Assembly: GCF_009932555.1 (NCBI RefSeq)
Contig: NZ_BLJO01000001.1
Coordinates: forward strand, 312,472 to 376,471
Origin: Steroidobacter agaridevorans
Lineage (GTDB): Bacteria > Pseudomonadota > Gammaproteobacteria > Steroidobacterales > Steroidobacteraceae
Direction: 5' to 3'
Length of the DNA stretch: 64,000 nucleotides
The notes beneath the pieces are model-generated. The model made no database searches. It had not been told where the DNA came from and saw only the letters and a list, made by a program, of their open reading frames with translations. Both the position numbers and the translations under genes were made by a program. Below are positions 23,274 through 31,542 of this stretch, piece after piece (within the stretch, counting starts at the first letter, position 1; the number at the start of each line of letters is the position of its first letter).

Positions 23274-24699
23274 GCACGCCCTCACTCTCGCCGCCGCAAT
23301 CTCGCTGGTGCTGACTGGCTGCACGATGGCGCCTCGCTACGAGCGCCCCGCCGCTCCGGTCCCCGATGCTTGGCCCAGCGGCGCAGCTTACGATCCTGCG
23401 CAGGCAAGCGAGAAGACTGCGGCGGATCTGCCGTGGCGCGAGTTCATTCGCGATCAGAAGTTACAAAAGGTCATCGAGCAGGCGCTCGCGAACAACCGCG
23501 ACCTGCGCAGCGCGCTGGCGAATATCCAGTCAGCACGCGCGCAGTATCGGATTCAGCGCTCCGACCTGTTCCCGAAATTGGATGGCGAGCTCAGCGGCAC
23601 GCGACAGAAGAGCCTGAACACGTTCGGTGGCCTCGGCGGCGCGGACGGCAGCCGTGCCTTCGAAAACGAGTTCTACTCGGCCAGCGTCGGCCTGAGCGCG
23701 TTCGAGATCGACTTGTTCGGTCGCGTGCGCAGCTTGTCCAACGCAGCTCTACAGTCCTACCTCGCCACCGCCGAAGCGGGTCGCGCGACGCAGATCAGCT
23801 TGATCGCGGAAACAGCGAGCGCTTATCTCACATTGGCGGCGGATAACAGTCGCTATGAGCTGGCTCGGAGAACTGTCGAAAGCGCCCAGCGCACAATGGA
23901 AGTGACGCAGAAGCGTCTCGAAGCCGGCGTGTCCTCGCGACTCGATGTGCGGCAGGCTGAGACGGTTTATCAACAGGCCCGAGTGGATCTCGCGAGCACG
24001 ACGGCGCTGATCGCGCAGGATCGAAATGCACTGGAGTTGCTGACCGGCGCTCGCATTCCGGATGAGCTGTTGCCGGCCGAGCTGCCCGAGAATCACGACT
24101 GGCTGGCGGATGTACCCGCGGGCTTGTCGTCGTCGGTGCTGCTGGCACGGCCCGATGTATTACAGGCGGAGCATCAACTGCAATCTGCCAATGCAAATAT
24201 CGGCGCGGCGCGCGCGGCGTTCTTTCCTCGCTTGTCGCTGACGGCGAGCACAGGACTGGCGAGCCCGGAGCTGTCGGATCTGTTCGACGACGGTACGTCC
24301 ATTTGGTCGGTGGCGCCGAACCTCGTGCTGCCCATTTTCCAAGGCGGCGCGAACGTCGCGAATCTCTCGTACGCGAAGGCGCAGCGAGACTTGTATGTAT
24401 CGCAGTATGAGCTCGCGATTCAGACGGCCTTCAAAGAAGTGGCCGACGCCCTCGCCATTCGCGGCACGATCCAGGATCAACTGAGCGCTCAACGCGCGTT
24501 GGTCGATGCGGCCGCGGACAGCTATCAGCTGGCGGAAGCGCGTTACACCAAGGGCGTGGATACGTTCCTCAATGCCCTGGATGCTCAGCGCACGTTGTAC
24601 AACGCGGAGAAGTCGCTAGTGTCCGCTCGTCTTACGGCGAGCGATAACGTCGTGACGTTGTATCGCGTACTGGGGGGTGGGCTCGCCGGCGAGGAGTAG
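23266..24699 (+). CDS. outer-membrane factor lipoprotein (OprM/NodT family)
   Basis: 477 aa. Lipobox LVLTGC near residue 19, then two repeated coiled-coil/barrel halves typical of TolC-like channels (NRDLRSALANIQSARAQYRI; RPDVLQAEHQLQSANANIGA). The ATG at 23266 has GAAGGAG seven bases upstream; the frame is open 27 bases earlier inside the pump gene. Third gene of the tripartite pump. Its last 115 bp are overlapped on the other strand by the JAMM-like gene. Pieces of a related gene reappear at 52.7 kb. Confidence 0.93.
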   Translation: MRKHALTLAAAISLVLTGCTMAPRYERPAAPVPDAWPSGAAYDPAQASEKTAADLPWREFIRDQKLQKVIEQALANNRDLRSALANIQSARAQYRIQRSDLFPKLDGELSGTRQKSLNTFGGLGGADGSRAFENEFYSASVGLSAFEIDLFGRVRSLSNAALQSYLATAEAGRATQISLIAETASAYLTLAADNSRYELARRTVESAQRTMEVTQKRLEAGVSSRLDVRQAETVYQQARVDLASTTALIAQDRNALELLTGARIPDELLPAELPENHDWLADVPAGLSSSVLLARPDVLQAEHQLQSANANIGAARAAFFPRLSLTASTGLASPELSDLFDDGTSIWSVAPNLVLPIFQGGANVANLSYAKAQRDLYVSQYELAIQTAFKEVADALAIRGTIQDQLSAQRALVDAAADSYQLAEARYTKGVDTFLNALDAQRTLYNAEKSLVSARLTASDNVVTLYRVLGGGLAGEE

Positions 24700-25214
24700 C
24701 CCGCCAGGCCTGCGGGCGCCTCCTTATAGTTGCCAACCGACGCTCGCGACGCCATCGCGACTGGAACCGACATCTGATTCGGGCTCCAGGTGTAGATCGC
24801 CCCGCCAGGTGCGCTGTAGAACGCCTGATAGCAACTGATGTGACGATTGTTGTAAGCCCCGCGCACGTCCTCTTTGGACAGCCCCGGCGAACCGCCATGG
24901 GGATGGGTGTGCCACTCGCCGAGCACCTTGGCCGATCGCGGCATCGAGCGGAGCGCCTCAGCGCTGTCCACCACGCATTTCGCAGCGTGGCACGGTCGAC
25001 TGCGAGTCACGGCGCTGCTGAGGATACCGTCATGCAGGTAGACGAAGCCGAAGTATTCATGATTCGCCGACTTCGGTCCGTAAATGGCGAACTGCTCCAG
25101 CACATGAGCCTCGACCTCTTTGCGCAAGCATTCGGACTCATTGCTCTGCGCACCGCTGCGTGGCGCGGTCGCGATCAGCACAACCGCCAGGAACACACGA
25201 TATGCGACGTTCAT
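24585..25214 (-). CDS. secreted JAMM-motif protein (DUF4329-like)
   Basis: 209 aa with a signal peptide (about residues 1-22, ending SGAQS). The core carries GEWHTHPHGGSPGLSKEDV, a JAMM/MPN-type H-x-H-P...S-x-x-D metal motif, with the upstream EYFGFVYLHDG that can supply the Glu. DUF4329 domains of this kind occur at the C-termini of Rhs-type proteins and alone. Two Cys pairs fit a periplasmic location. The last ~38 codons are antisense to the outer-membrane factor gene, so the original C-terminus may have been lost. Protease or deubiquitinase-like action is unproven. Confidence 0.65.
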   Translation of the reverse strand: MNVAYRVFLAVVLIATAPRSGAQSNESECLRKEVEAHVLEQFAIYGPKSANHEYFGFVYLHDGILSSAVTRSRPCHAAKCVVDSAEALRSMPRSAKVLGEWHTHPHGGSPGLSKEDVRGAYNNRHISCYQAFYSAPGGAIYTWSPNQMSVPVAMASRASVGNYKEAPAGLAGYSSPASPPPSTRYNVTTLSLAVRRADTSDFSALYNVR

Positions 25215-25244
25215 GGCGCACTTGTGCCGCGCGAGGCGCCCGCG

Positions 25245-25320
25245 AATCCTCAGCCATGCCTAAGGGTTTCCTGAGGATTGGCACAAGGATTTCTCAGGGC
25301 TTTGTTGAGGGATCCCTGAG
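25245..25320. promoter_or_regulatory. paired inverted CTGAGG repeats before the CadC-like gene
   Basis: Two dyads in tandem: AATCCTCAG (25245-25253) / CTGAGGATT (25271-25279), a perfect nine-base pair, and CTCAGGG (25293-25299) / CCCTGAG (25314-25320), a perfect seven-base pair. All four arms share the CTGAGG core. They end 28 bases before the start codon of the winged-helix regulator. No T-run, so operator sites are more likely than a terminator. Confidence 0.55.
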
Positions 25321-25348
25321 GACGAAACGGCAGCCGTATACTCAGCAA

Positions 25349-27730
25349 ATGGCAGCTGAACGGCCTTCATCGGTGCTCAACGACGCATCCTTTCGAGTGG
25401 GCGCGTGGCGGGTCGAGCCGGCGCTGGATCAGATTTCGCGTGACGGGGAAGTCGTCCGACTCGAGCCCCGCACCATGCGCTTGCTGGTGCGCCTGGCCGA
25501 GAACCCTGGGCAGGTGGTGAGTTCGCGAGAATTGCTCGACACGGTCTGGGCAGGCGTGGTCGTCGGTTCCGCCTCCGTCTACCAGGCGATCTCGCAGTTG
25601 CGAAAGTTGCTCGGCGACACGGATCCCGAACCGACGTTCATCGCGACCGTTCCTCGAAAAGGCTATCGACTGGTCGCGCCGGTCGAACGCGTCGCCAGCG
25701 TTGCAGCCGAGCCACAAGTACCCTCGGTCCAGCCGATCTCAGATCTGAAAGACCGTCGGCCCACCTATCTGCGTTGGGCGATTGCCGCCCTCCTGGTCGT
25801 CGTGCTCGGCAGCGGCGCCACGCTGGTGTTTCGCAATTCCAGACCGTCGCAGTCAGTCGGAATATCCACGCCCGCGGCCGCGCTCGATAGCCGTGCGATT
25901 GTCGTCGCGCCCTTTGCGCCGGTGACCCAGGACTCCGCGACCCAGACGCTTGCGCCCATCGTCACCGACCTGCTGCGCACCCGGCTGTCGGCGCTCCAAA
26001 ACCTGGTGGTCATCGCGAGCGGCTCGGTGGTGAACGCCATGCAGTCAGAACAAGACCTCGACGCCGTCGCTCGCAAGGTGCACGCGCGTTATTTGCTCCG
26101 AGGCGAGGTGTCACGCGCACCTGACCGGGTACGGATGAGCGTCACGCTCTTGGATGTCGAATCCGGCTCGCCGATGTGGTCGAGAACTTTCGAGCAGCCG
26201 GTCGAGCAACTCGCCGCGGTCCATGAGGCGGTCGTCGAACAGACGGCGAAGTCACTGCAGATTGCGTTCAGCAAGGCCGGCAGTACTGCCCTGGATGTTC
26301 CGACGGAACTGTCGACGTACGAGCTGTACCTGCGCGGGCAACAGCTCATGTCGACGTTTCGAGCTGCTGACGCCGAGCAGGCAGCCGTCATCTTCTCGCG
26401 CGTGACCACACTCGATCCGTCCTTTGCTCGTGGCTACTTCGCGTATGGCCAAGCGCTGCTGCTCGCTGCGGATCTCGGCGCAAGGAGAATGACGGAGGAG
26501 CTTACCCAGCAGGCGGGCCAAGCGTTCGACCGCGCGATCGAGCTGAACCCTGCACTCGGTCCCGTTTGGGCACAGCGCGCGCGCCTCACGCCAGATCCGG
26601 TCCGAGCGGAGGAAATGTATCGACGCGCCCTGCAGCTCGCGCCGAGCTATGACGAAAACTACATTCGTTACTCGGATTTTCTGTTCAGCCAAGGCCGGCG
26701 CGGCGAGGCCCTGGAGCTCATCGATCGCGCTCGGCGCATCGATCCACTTTCGGCGACGTTGTGTTGGCGCAAGGCGCAACTGGTTCTTGCGACGCGAAGC
26801 GACCTCGCAGCGATGGAGCAACTGCTGCACGAGGCCCTGGAGATCCAACCTGATTTTCCGACCGCGCTGCGCGATCTGGCGAATGCCGAATACATCTGGC
26901 ACGGCGATTTTGCGGACGCCATCCGACTCATGGAGCGAGCCAAGACGGTCGATACAGACTCACATTGGGCCGATGCGCTCATCGCCGAGCTGTATCTGGA
27001 AGTGGGCGACCTCACGGCCGCGTCGGCATTGATGCGCGAAGCCCGGCCGCCCACGAAGCTGGGTGCGAAGGATACGTGGCTTTCCATACCGATATATCAG
27101 CGCGACAGCCAACGCGCGGCGGAAATGGCTCGCAGCGTCGTGAGTGAATGGTTACCGCCAGCGTCCGCCTCCAGCCTTCTCAACGACGAGGCGCGGCTGC
27201 ATGCGGTCCATCAGGAGTTGGTGGGTTGGTATTGGCCTACTGCCAATGCGCTTCGGGACGAGGCGATTCTCACGCGCAACTTCGCCCCTGCCCTGGATCT
27301 CATCGAGCGCATGACACTGCAGTTTTCAGGCTCTTCGCTGATGCGCAATCGCGGCCTGGTGCTCACCTATGCACATGTTCTGATATTGGCCGGCGAGGCG
27401 CGTCGCGGGCGTGACGTTCTGACGTCGCTGCTCGAACAACTGGACGCGGAGCAGATCGGACGTCCCCCGCACATGTTCGCGTGGGAACGTGCTGCAGCCT
27501 TCGCGATGCTTGGAGAGAATGAACGAGCTCTGACCGAGCTCGCTGCCAGTCAGAAGATGGGCCGATATGCCGGCTGGTGGTACACCGCCGAGCTCGACCC
27601 TATCTATTCTGGAATCCGCACAGACCCGCGCTTCCAATCACTCGCCGCGCAGGCCCGCGCACATCGCGACCAGCAGCGCGCGCTGCTCGAAAAGATGCGA
27701 AGCAGCGGCGCAGTGCCGAAACGAAGTTGA
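25349..27730 (+). CDS. CadC-like membrane transcriptional regulator with TPR-rich C-terminus
   Basis: 793 aa. An OmpR/PhoB-type winged helix at the N-terminus (about residues 12-107; LEPRTMRLLVRLAENPGQVV, ATVPRKGYRLVAPV) is followed by one membrane segment (about 130-152, WAIAALLVVVLGSGATLVF). Then a domain found in similar proteins (about 170-300, including RYLLRGEVSRAPDRVRMSVT) and a long TPR region (about 320-600; LDPSFARGYFAYGQALLLAA). DNA binding is cytoplasmic and sensing is probably periplasmic. No dedicated target is obvious; tandem CTGAGG dyads upstream suggest autoregulation. Start ATG at 25349 chosen because the wHTH begins soon after. Confidence 0.82.
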   Translation: MAAERPSSVLNDASFRVGAWRVEPALDQISRDGEVVRLEPRTMRLLVRLAENPGQVVSSRELLDTVWAGVVVGSASVYQAISQLRKLLGDTDPEPTFIATVPRKGYRLVAPVERVASVAAEPQVPSVQPISDLKDRRPTYLRWAIAALLVVVLGSGATLVFRNSRPSQSVGISTPAAALDSRAIVVAPFAPVTQDSATQTLAPIVTDLLRTRLSALQNLVVIASGSVVNAMQSEQDLDAVARKVHARYLLRGEVSRAPDRVRMSVTLLDVESGSPMWSRTFEQPVEQLAAVHEAVVEQTAKSLQIAFSKAGSTALDVPTELSTYELYLRGQQLMSTFRAADAEQAAVIFSRVTTLDPSFARGYFAYGQALLLAADLGARRMTEELTQQAGQAFDRAIELNPALGPVWAQRARLTPDPVRAEEMYRRALQLAPSYDENYIRYSDFLFSQGRRGEALELIDRARRIDPLSATLCWRKAQLVLATRSDLAAMEQLLHEALEIQPDFPTALRDLANAEYIWHGDFADAIRLMERAKTVDTDSHWADALIAELYLEVGDLTAASALMREARPPTKLGAKDTWLSIPIYQRDSQRAAEMARSVVSEWLPPASASSLLNDEARLHAVHQELVGWYWPTANALRDEAILTRNFAPALDLIERMTLQFSGSSLMRNRGLVLTYAHVLILAGEARRGRDVLTSLLEQLDAEQIGRPPHMFAWERAAAFAMLGENERALTELAASQKMGRYAGWWYTAELDPIYSGIRTDPRFQSLAAQARAHRDQQRALLEKMRSSGAVPKRS

Positions 27731-27736
27731 AGCATC

Positions 27737-28840
27737 TCAGCGCGCCGACATCAGGCTCTCGGCGTCCGGATGCAACACGTATACCTGCACCAGCTTGATA
27801 TCCATCACCGCAGAGATCGCAGTGTTCTCACCGGTCTTCGGATCGGGATAACCGTCGGCGAGCCGGCGTAGCGCGCGGTAAATGGAGGGCGCCGAAGCCT
27901 GACCGTAACTGGCGTGGTGGGTCGCCCACGACGTGTTCATCGCGTAGAACCACTGCTCGATGTCCGCGTAGCCGCCGAGCACACCCTCGGCTTTCTCCGG
28001 CGTCAAGGTCAGCCGCAGCTTCGTGCCCTTGAACTTGATGATGGACGGATCGGACAGCGCCAGCTCCGGCAGCTCCAGGTCTACCGGGTCGGTCTCGAGC
28101 ACACCGTCGACGATGCGGCCCTTGGTGCTGGCCTGGAAGCGCTTGCCGAAGCGCGTGTCGATGCGTTGCGAGCCGCCGGGCAGGAAGTGTCCGGTCGAAT
28201 CGGCGAGCAAATGATCCAGCGTGCGGAAATAGGCAACATCGACGTCCGGATCGTTCTTGAGGCTGTCGACGTTGCTCAGCTCGAACACGACCCGATTGAA
28301 GCGATTCTGCTGACGCCACTTGGTCGTGATGATGCCGAGCTCGCCTTCCTTGCGATAGTTGCGCACGCAGCCGACGACCCGGAACAGCTGATTATCGATG
28401 CCGGTGCGGCCGTCGTCGCTGACGAAGTCCTCGGGCGAGCTCTTGCCATCGAGATCGATGCCCAGCGCGTACTTGCCGGTGGCCTCGTGATACTCGAACC
28501 CGTCTGGCTCGGTATCCGGGAACCAGACCTGAGATTCATAGGCCAGCTGCGTATCGACCAACTTGCGCTTCTTGCCCTGGTCCGGATAGAGGATCGCGAA
28601 CTGCTCGCGGGGCCCGATATTCCAGCCTTTCGGACATTCTTCCTTGCCGCCTTCGGTCTCGCGGATGCCCCAGTACTCGTCCCACAGCACATAACCGATG
28701 CGTCCGCCCGGCGGCGCCCAATCTGCGGCAACGGCGGCCGCCGTTTTTGTTTCCTTGGCCGGCGGCGACGCGGCTGTTGTCAACAGCGGCAGTGCCAGCG
28801 CCGCGAGCGCCACTTTCGGCAGCGAACGAACGTCGATCAT
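27737..28840 (-). CDS. unrecognised secreted protein of the DUF1552/DUF1592 cluster
   Basis: 367 aa with a signal peptide (about residues 1-20, VALAALALPLLTTAASPP). The mature part is rich in Trp, Tyr and Asp (GYVLWDEYWGIRETEGGKEE; WFPDTEPDGFEYHEATGKYA) and shows no motif I recognise. It starts four bases after the PF03640-like gene ends and is the last gene of the six-gene group, so it likely shares its export route and function. Start ATG at 28840 chosen over the upstream open frame because the signal peptide begins there. Confidence 0.7.
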   Translation of the reverse strand: MIDVRSLPKVALAALALPLLTTAASPPAKETKTAAAVAADWAPPGGRIGYVLWDEYWGIRETEGGKEECPKGWNIGPREQFAILYPDQGKKRKLVDTQLAYESQVWFPDTEPDGFEYHEATGKYALGIDLDGKSSPEDFVSDDGRTGIDNQLFRVVGCVRNYRKEGELGIITTKWRQQNRFNRVVFELSNVDSLKNDPDVDVAYFRTLDHLLADSTGHFLPGGSQRIDTRFGKRFQASTKGRIVDGVLETDPVDLELPELALSDPSIIKFKGTKLRLTLTPEKAEGVLGGYADIEQWFYAMNTSWATHHASYGQASAPSIYRALRRLADGYPDPKTGENTAISAVMDIKLVQVYVLHPDAESLMSAR

Positions 28841-28844
28841 GGTG

Positions 28845-30194
28845 TCACTCCGCGTTGTTGTCGTAGTCGTCGCGCAACCAGAATGCTTTGTAGCCGTTCC
28901 GGTAGCCGTAGAATTCGCCCCAGCTGTCGCCATGCAGCTCGCCGGGTCCGCGATCGCGCCACATCGTATAAACGGGCCGCTTGCGGAATGCCCACACGCG
29001 CAGCGCGCCCGCCTGCTGAGGCTTCGCGACCTTGCCGGTCACGGGGTCGATGAACATCACGCTCCACAAACGGCTGGTGCTCTTGGCGTTCTCGGCGGCG
29101 GTCACGTACGGAAAGGTCTCCAGACAGCGCTTGGGATCGCCGCCGCCGCACACCGTCAGTCGATACGCCTGCGGCGAGTCAGGATGGTCGCAAGCAAGCT
29201 GATCGAGCGCGTCGTCGCCGCAGTTGTAGACATAGACGGTCTTGCCGCGACTGTCCGCCAACACGATGCCCGAGTAGGTGTCCTGCACCGTGAAGTCCGA
29301 CGGTGGCTCGGGGGCACGCTGCGTATAAACATTGCTCCAACCCGGCTCGTCGCTGCCGCGCTGGCTATGGAAGAACTCGTCCGCCACGCGCGTATATAAC
29401 GGTTGTTGCCGGAACGCCCACTGGCGGATGCCGGGCTCCCGTTCGATGATCGTGAACTCGCCACGAGCCTTCGCATACGCCGGCGCGGGAATGGGTTTCC
29501 ATGCGTGCGCGCAGGGACCGTAACAATTCGATTTGCCCGGGCTGTCTTTCGCGAACGCATAAACCGAATTGCCTTCGCTCGTCACCAGCAGGCGACCCGA
29601 GAGCAGCGGCACGATCTCGAATTGCGGCGGCACCATCGGCGGCGGCCCCACCGGCTTGCGAGTGCCCGGCCCGTCCCCGCCAGTTTTGCGCCGTGTGCCG
29701 CCGTTCACATCGCCGGGTTGTTCGTCGAGCACCGAGGTGTACAGCGCGTAGCCATCGTACGCCCACTGACGAATCCCATCCTTGCGCCCGATGACGGTCC
29801 ACTTGCCGATCGGCTTCGCATCCTGGTCGGCGATCACCGCCGGCCATACCTCGAGACAGCTCGGCCGGGTCTCGACTTCCGGCAATTCCAGGCCCGGCGG
29901 ATACGGACTCATCAGCCCGGAGTTGACCGTGTATCTGGTGTTGTCGCAGGTCGGCTGCCCCTTGCGCTCGCCGACCGCGCCGTTGCGCAACGGCTTCACA
30001 GGCCATTGATACAGAGTGTGACCTCGAGCGTCCGCGAAGACCGGGCCTTCCAGCTCGCTGACCACGACCTGGAATCCCGGCGGCATCGGCACGGGCTCGT
30101 ACGATTCCGTCTGCGGCGTCGCCGCCAGCGCCGGGGCCGACAGCCAAAGGGTCGCGAGCACCGGCAACACGTTGCGAATATATGAACCGCTCAC
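28845..30194 (-). CDS. exported protein with repeated PF03640-like domains
   Basis: 449 aa. Signal peptide (RNVLPVLATLWLSAPALA), then three repeats of about 120-130 residues, each with a G-x-V-x-A-D-x-x-G-x-T-L-Y core (VFADARGHTLYQW; LVTSEGNSVYAFAKD; VLADSRGKTVYVYN), a C-x-x-x-C...W segment (CYGPCAHAW) and an R-Q-W-A-[FY] element. PF03640 (secreted repeat, formerly lipoprotein_15) fits. The GTG at 30194 overlaps the DUF1552 stop (30191-30194), so translation is coupled; the frame is open far upstream but only antisense-like there. Role unknown; probably periplasmic or surface. Confidence 0.75.
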   Translation of the reverse strand: MSGSYIRNVLPVLATLWLSAPALAATPQTESYEPVPMPPGFQVVVSELEGPVFADARGHTLYQWPVKPLRNGAVGERKGQPTCDNTRYTVNSGLMSPYPPGLELPEVETRPSCLEVWPAVIADQDAKPIGKWTVIGRKDGIRQWAYDGYALYTSVLDEQPGDVNGGTRRKTGGDGPGTRKPVGPPPMVPPQFEIVPLLSGRLLVTSEGNSVYAFAKDSPGKSNCYGPCAHAWKPIPAPAYAKARGEFTIIEREPGIRQWAFRQQPLYTRVADEFFHSQRGSDEPGWSNVYTQRAPEPPSDFTVQDTYSGIVLADSRGKTVYVYNCGDDALDQLACDHPDSPQAYRLTVCGGGDPKRCLETFPYVTAAENAKSTSRLWSVMFIDPVTGKVAKPQQAGALRVWAFRKRPVYTMWRDRGPGELHGDSWGEFYGYRNGYKAFWLRDDYDNNAE

Positions 30195-31534
30195 ACCAGG
30201 ATCTCGCTGAGAGGACTGGAAGTCATATTGCTCTTGCTGCCCCAGGTCGGAACGTCGACGCCCATGGTCCGCAGCATCGTGTAGCCGACTCGCGAGACGC
30301 CGGTCGCCTGCGCATTCACGTGCAAGCCGGTCTTCACCCGGCCGCCGCCGCGACCCGCCGTGAACGCCACCAGCTTGTCGAGCGAATGAATGCGTGCATC
30401 GCCGTGATCGGTGTTCGCATAGATCAGCACGTTGTCGAGCAGCGTGCCCGCGCCTTCGCGAACCTTCGTGAAGGCCTCGACGAAGTAAGCCCATTCCTCG
30501 ATCGCGCGATGCGCGAACCAGGCGCAGTGAGGTTGATAGCCGAGCGTGCCGTCGATGGGCTCCTCGTGAGTGGTCGTATGATGCGGCTTGTCGAAGCCGG
30601 CGCGCGTCGTGTTCGCCTGCGCATTCGAATAGCTCATGTTGAACACTCGGGTCTGATCGCAGGCGATCGCCATCACCATCAGGTCGGTCATCATGCGATG
30701 CCGGACTTTCACCATGTCCGCCTCGCCGCCCATCGCCGACTCGCTCGTCAGCTTCGGCGGCGCATGACAAGCGGCGATCGGCTCCGGCCGGGTGAGCTGC
30801 TGGTCGAACTGATGCTCCAGATGCCGCAGGCCGCTGAAGTATTGATCGAGGCGCTCGCGATCCGGAGCACCCACGGACTTCTCCAGCGATTTGATCTCGC
30901 CCATCACACCGGAGAGCACACTGCGACGAGCCATGAGACGCGGATTCGGCTTGAACTCCGGCGAGTTCGGATCCTGGAAATCGGCGCCGAACAGGCGTGC
31001 GTAGAAATCCATCGGCGAGATTTCCGGCGGATTCGGCGCATTCGGCGTTTCGTAGCTGACGGTGTTGCGAAAGTCGCCGGTCGCGGCCGCGGTCAGCGTG
31101 CGAAACCGCGTCGTGCGTCCGATCTGATTGGCGATCGTGATGTCGATGGTTTCGCCCGGCCGCTGTCCGCCGGACTTCGGCGCGGCGCCGGTGCGGCCGA
31201 TGACCCATCCGGAATAGTGACAAAGGTTCGGCTCGCCATCGCGGAAGGCGGTGAGATTCGTGATCAGATTGACGTGCTCGCGCACCCGCGCGACAGGCGC
31301 AAGCTGCTCCGGAATGTCATAGCTCGTGCCAGTGCTCTGCGGCACAAAGATGTTGTTGGTCGCGCCCAGGCCCCAGAACCAGGTACCGAAACGCACCGGC
31401 ATCGGCCGGCCGTCGGCCAGCGCCGTCGCGTTATCGTTCAAGAAACAATCGAGCAGCGGCAGGCCTACGGCAACCGCGGCGCCGCCCAACATCCCGCGCA
31501 GCATGCGTCGTCGACTGAGCTTCTTGGCTTTCAT
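30191..31534 (-). CDS. DUF1552 protein with Tat signal
   Basis: 447 aa. Twin-arginine-type N-terminus (KKLSRRRMLRGMLGGAAVAV) then a DUF1552 domain: RFGTWFWGLGATNNIFVP, CDQTRVFNMSYSNAQ, HHTTTHEEP and LIYANTDHGDARIH. The set of conserved His and Asp resembles sulfatase/alkaline-phosphatase-fold relatives (DUF1501 group), but catalysis has not been shown. Tat export implies folding, perhaps with a metal, before transport. Eight bases follow the DUF1592-type gene upstream. Confidence 0.85.
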   Translation of the reverse strand: MKAKKLSRRRMLRGMLGGAAVAVGLPLLDCFLNDNATALADGRPMPVRFGTWFWGLGATNNIFVPQSTGTSYDIPEQLAPVARVREHVNLITNLTAFRDGEPNLCHYSGWVIGRTGAAPKSGGQRPGETIDITIANQIGRTTRFRTLTAAATGDFRNTVSYETPNAPNPPEISPMDFYARLFGADFQDPNSPEFKPNPRLMARRSVLSGVMGEIKSLEKSVGAPDRERLDQYFSGLRHLEHQFDQQLTRPEPIAACHAPPKLTSESAMGGEADMVKVRHRMMTDLMVMAIACDQTRVFNMSYSNAQANTTRAGFDKPHHTTTHEEPIDGTLGYQPHCAWFAHRAIEEWAYFVEAFTKVREGAGTLLDNVLIYANTDHGDARIHSLDKLVAFTAGRGGGRVKTGLHVNAQATGVSRVGYTMLRTMGVDVPTWGSKSNMTSSPLSEILV

Positions 31535-31542
31535 GGAATGAG

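Noticed and set aside
25245-25320. Repeated CTGAGG units as a small CRISPR-like array
   Set aside because: The units are inverted dyads of six to nine bases with no regular spacers or cas genes.
31535-31542. A frame extending the PF03640-like gene upstream through the DUF1552 gene to 31223
   Set aside because: The extra 343 codons are out-of-frame reading of the conserved DUF1552 gene; the signal peptide begins at the GTG at 30194.
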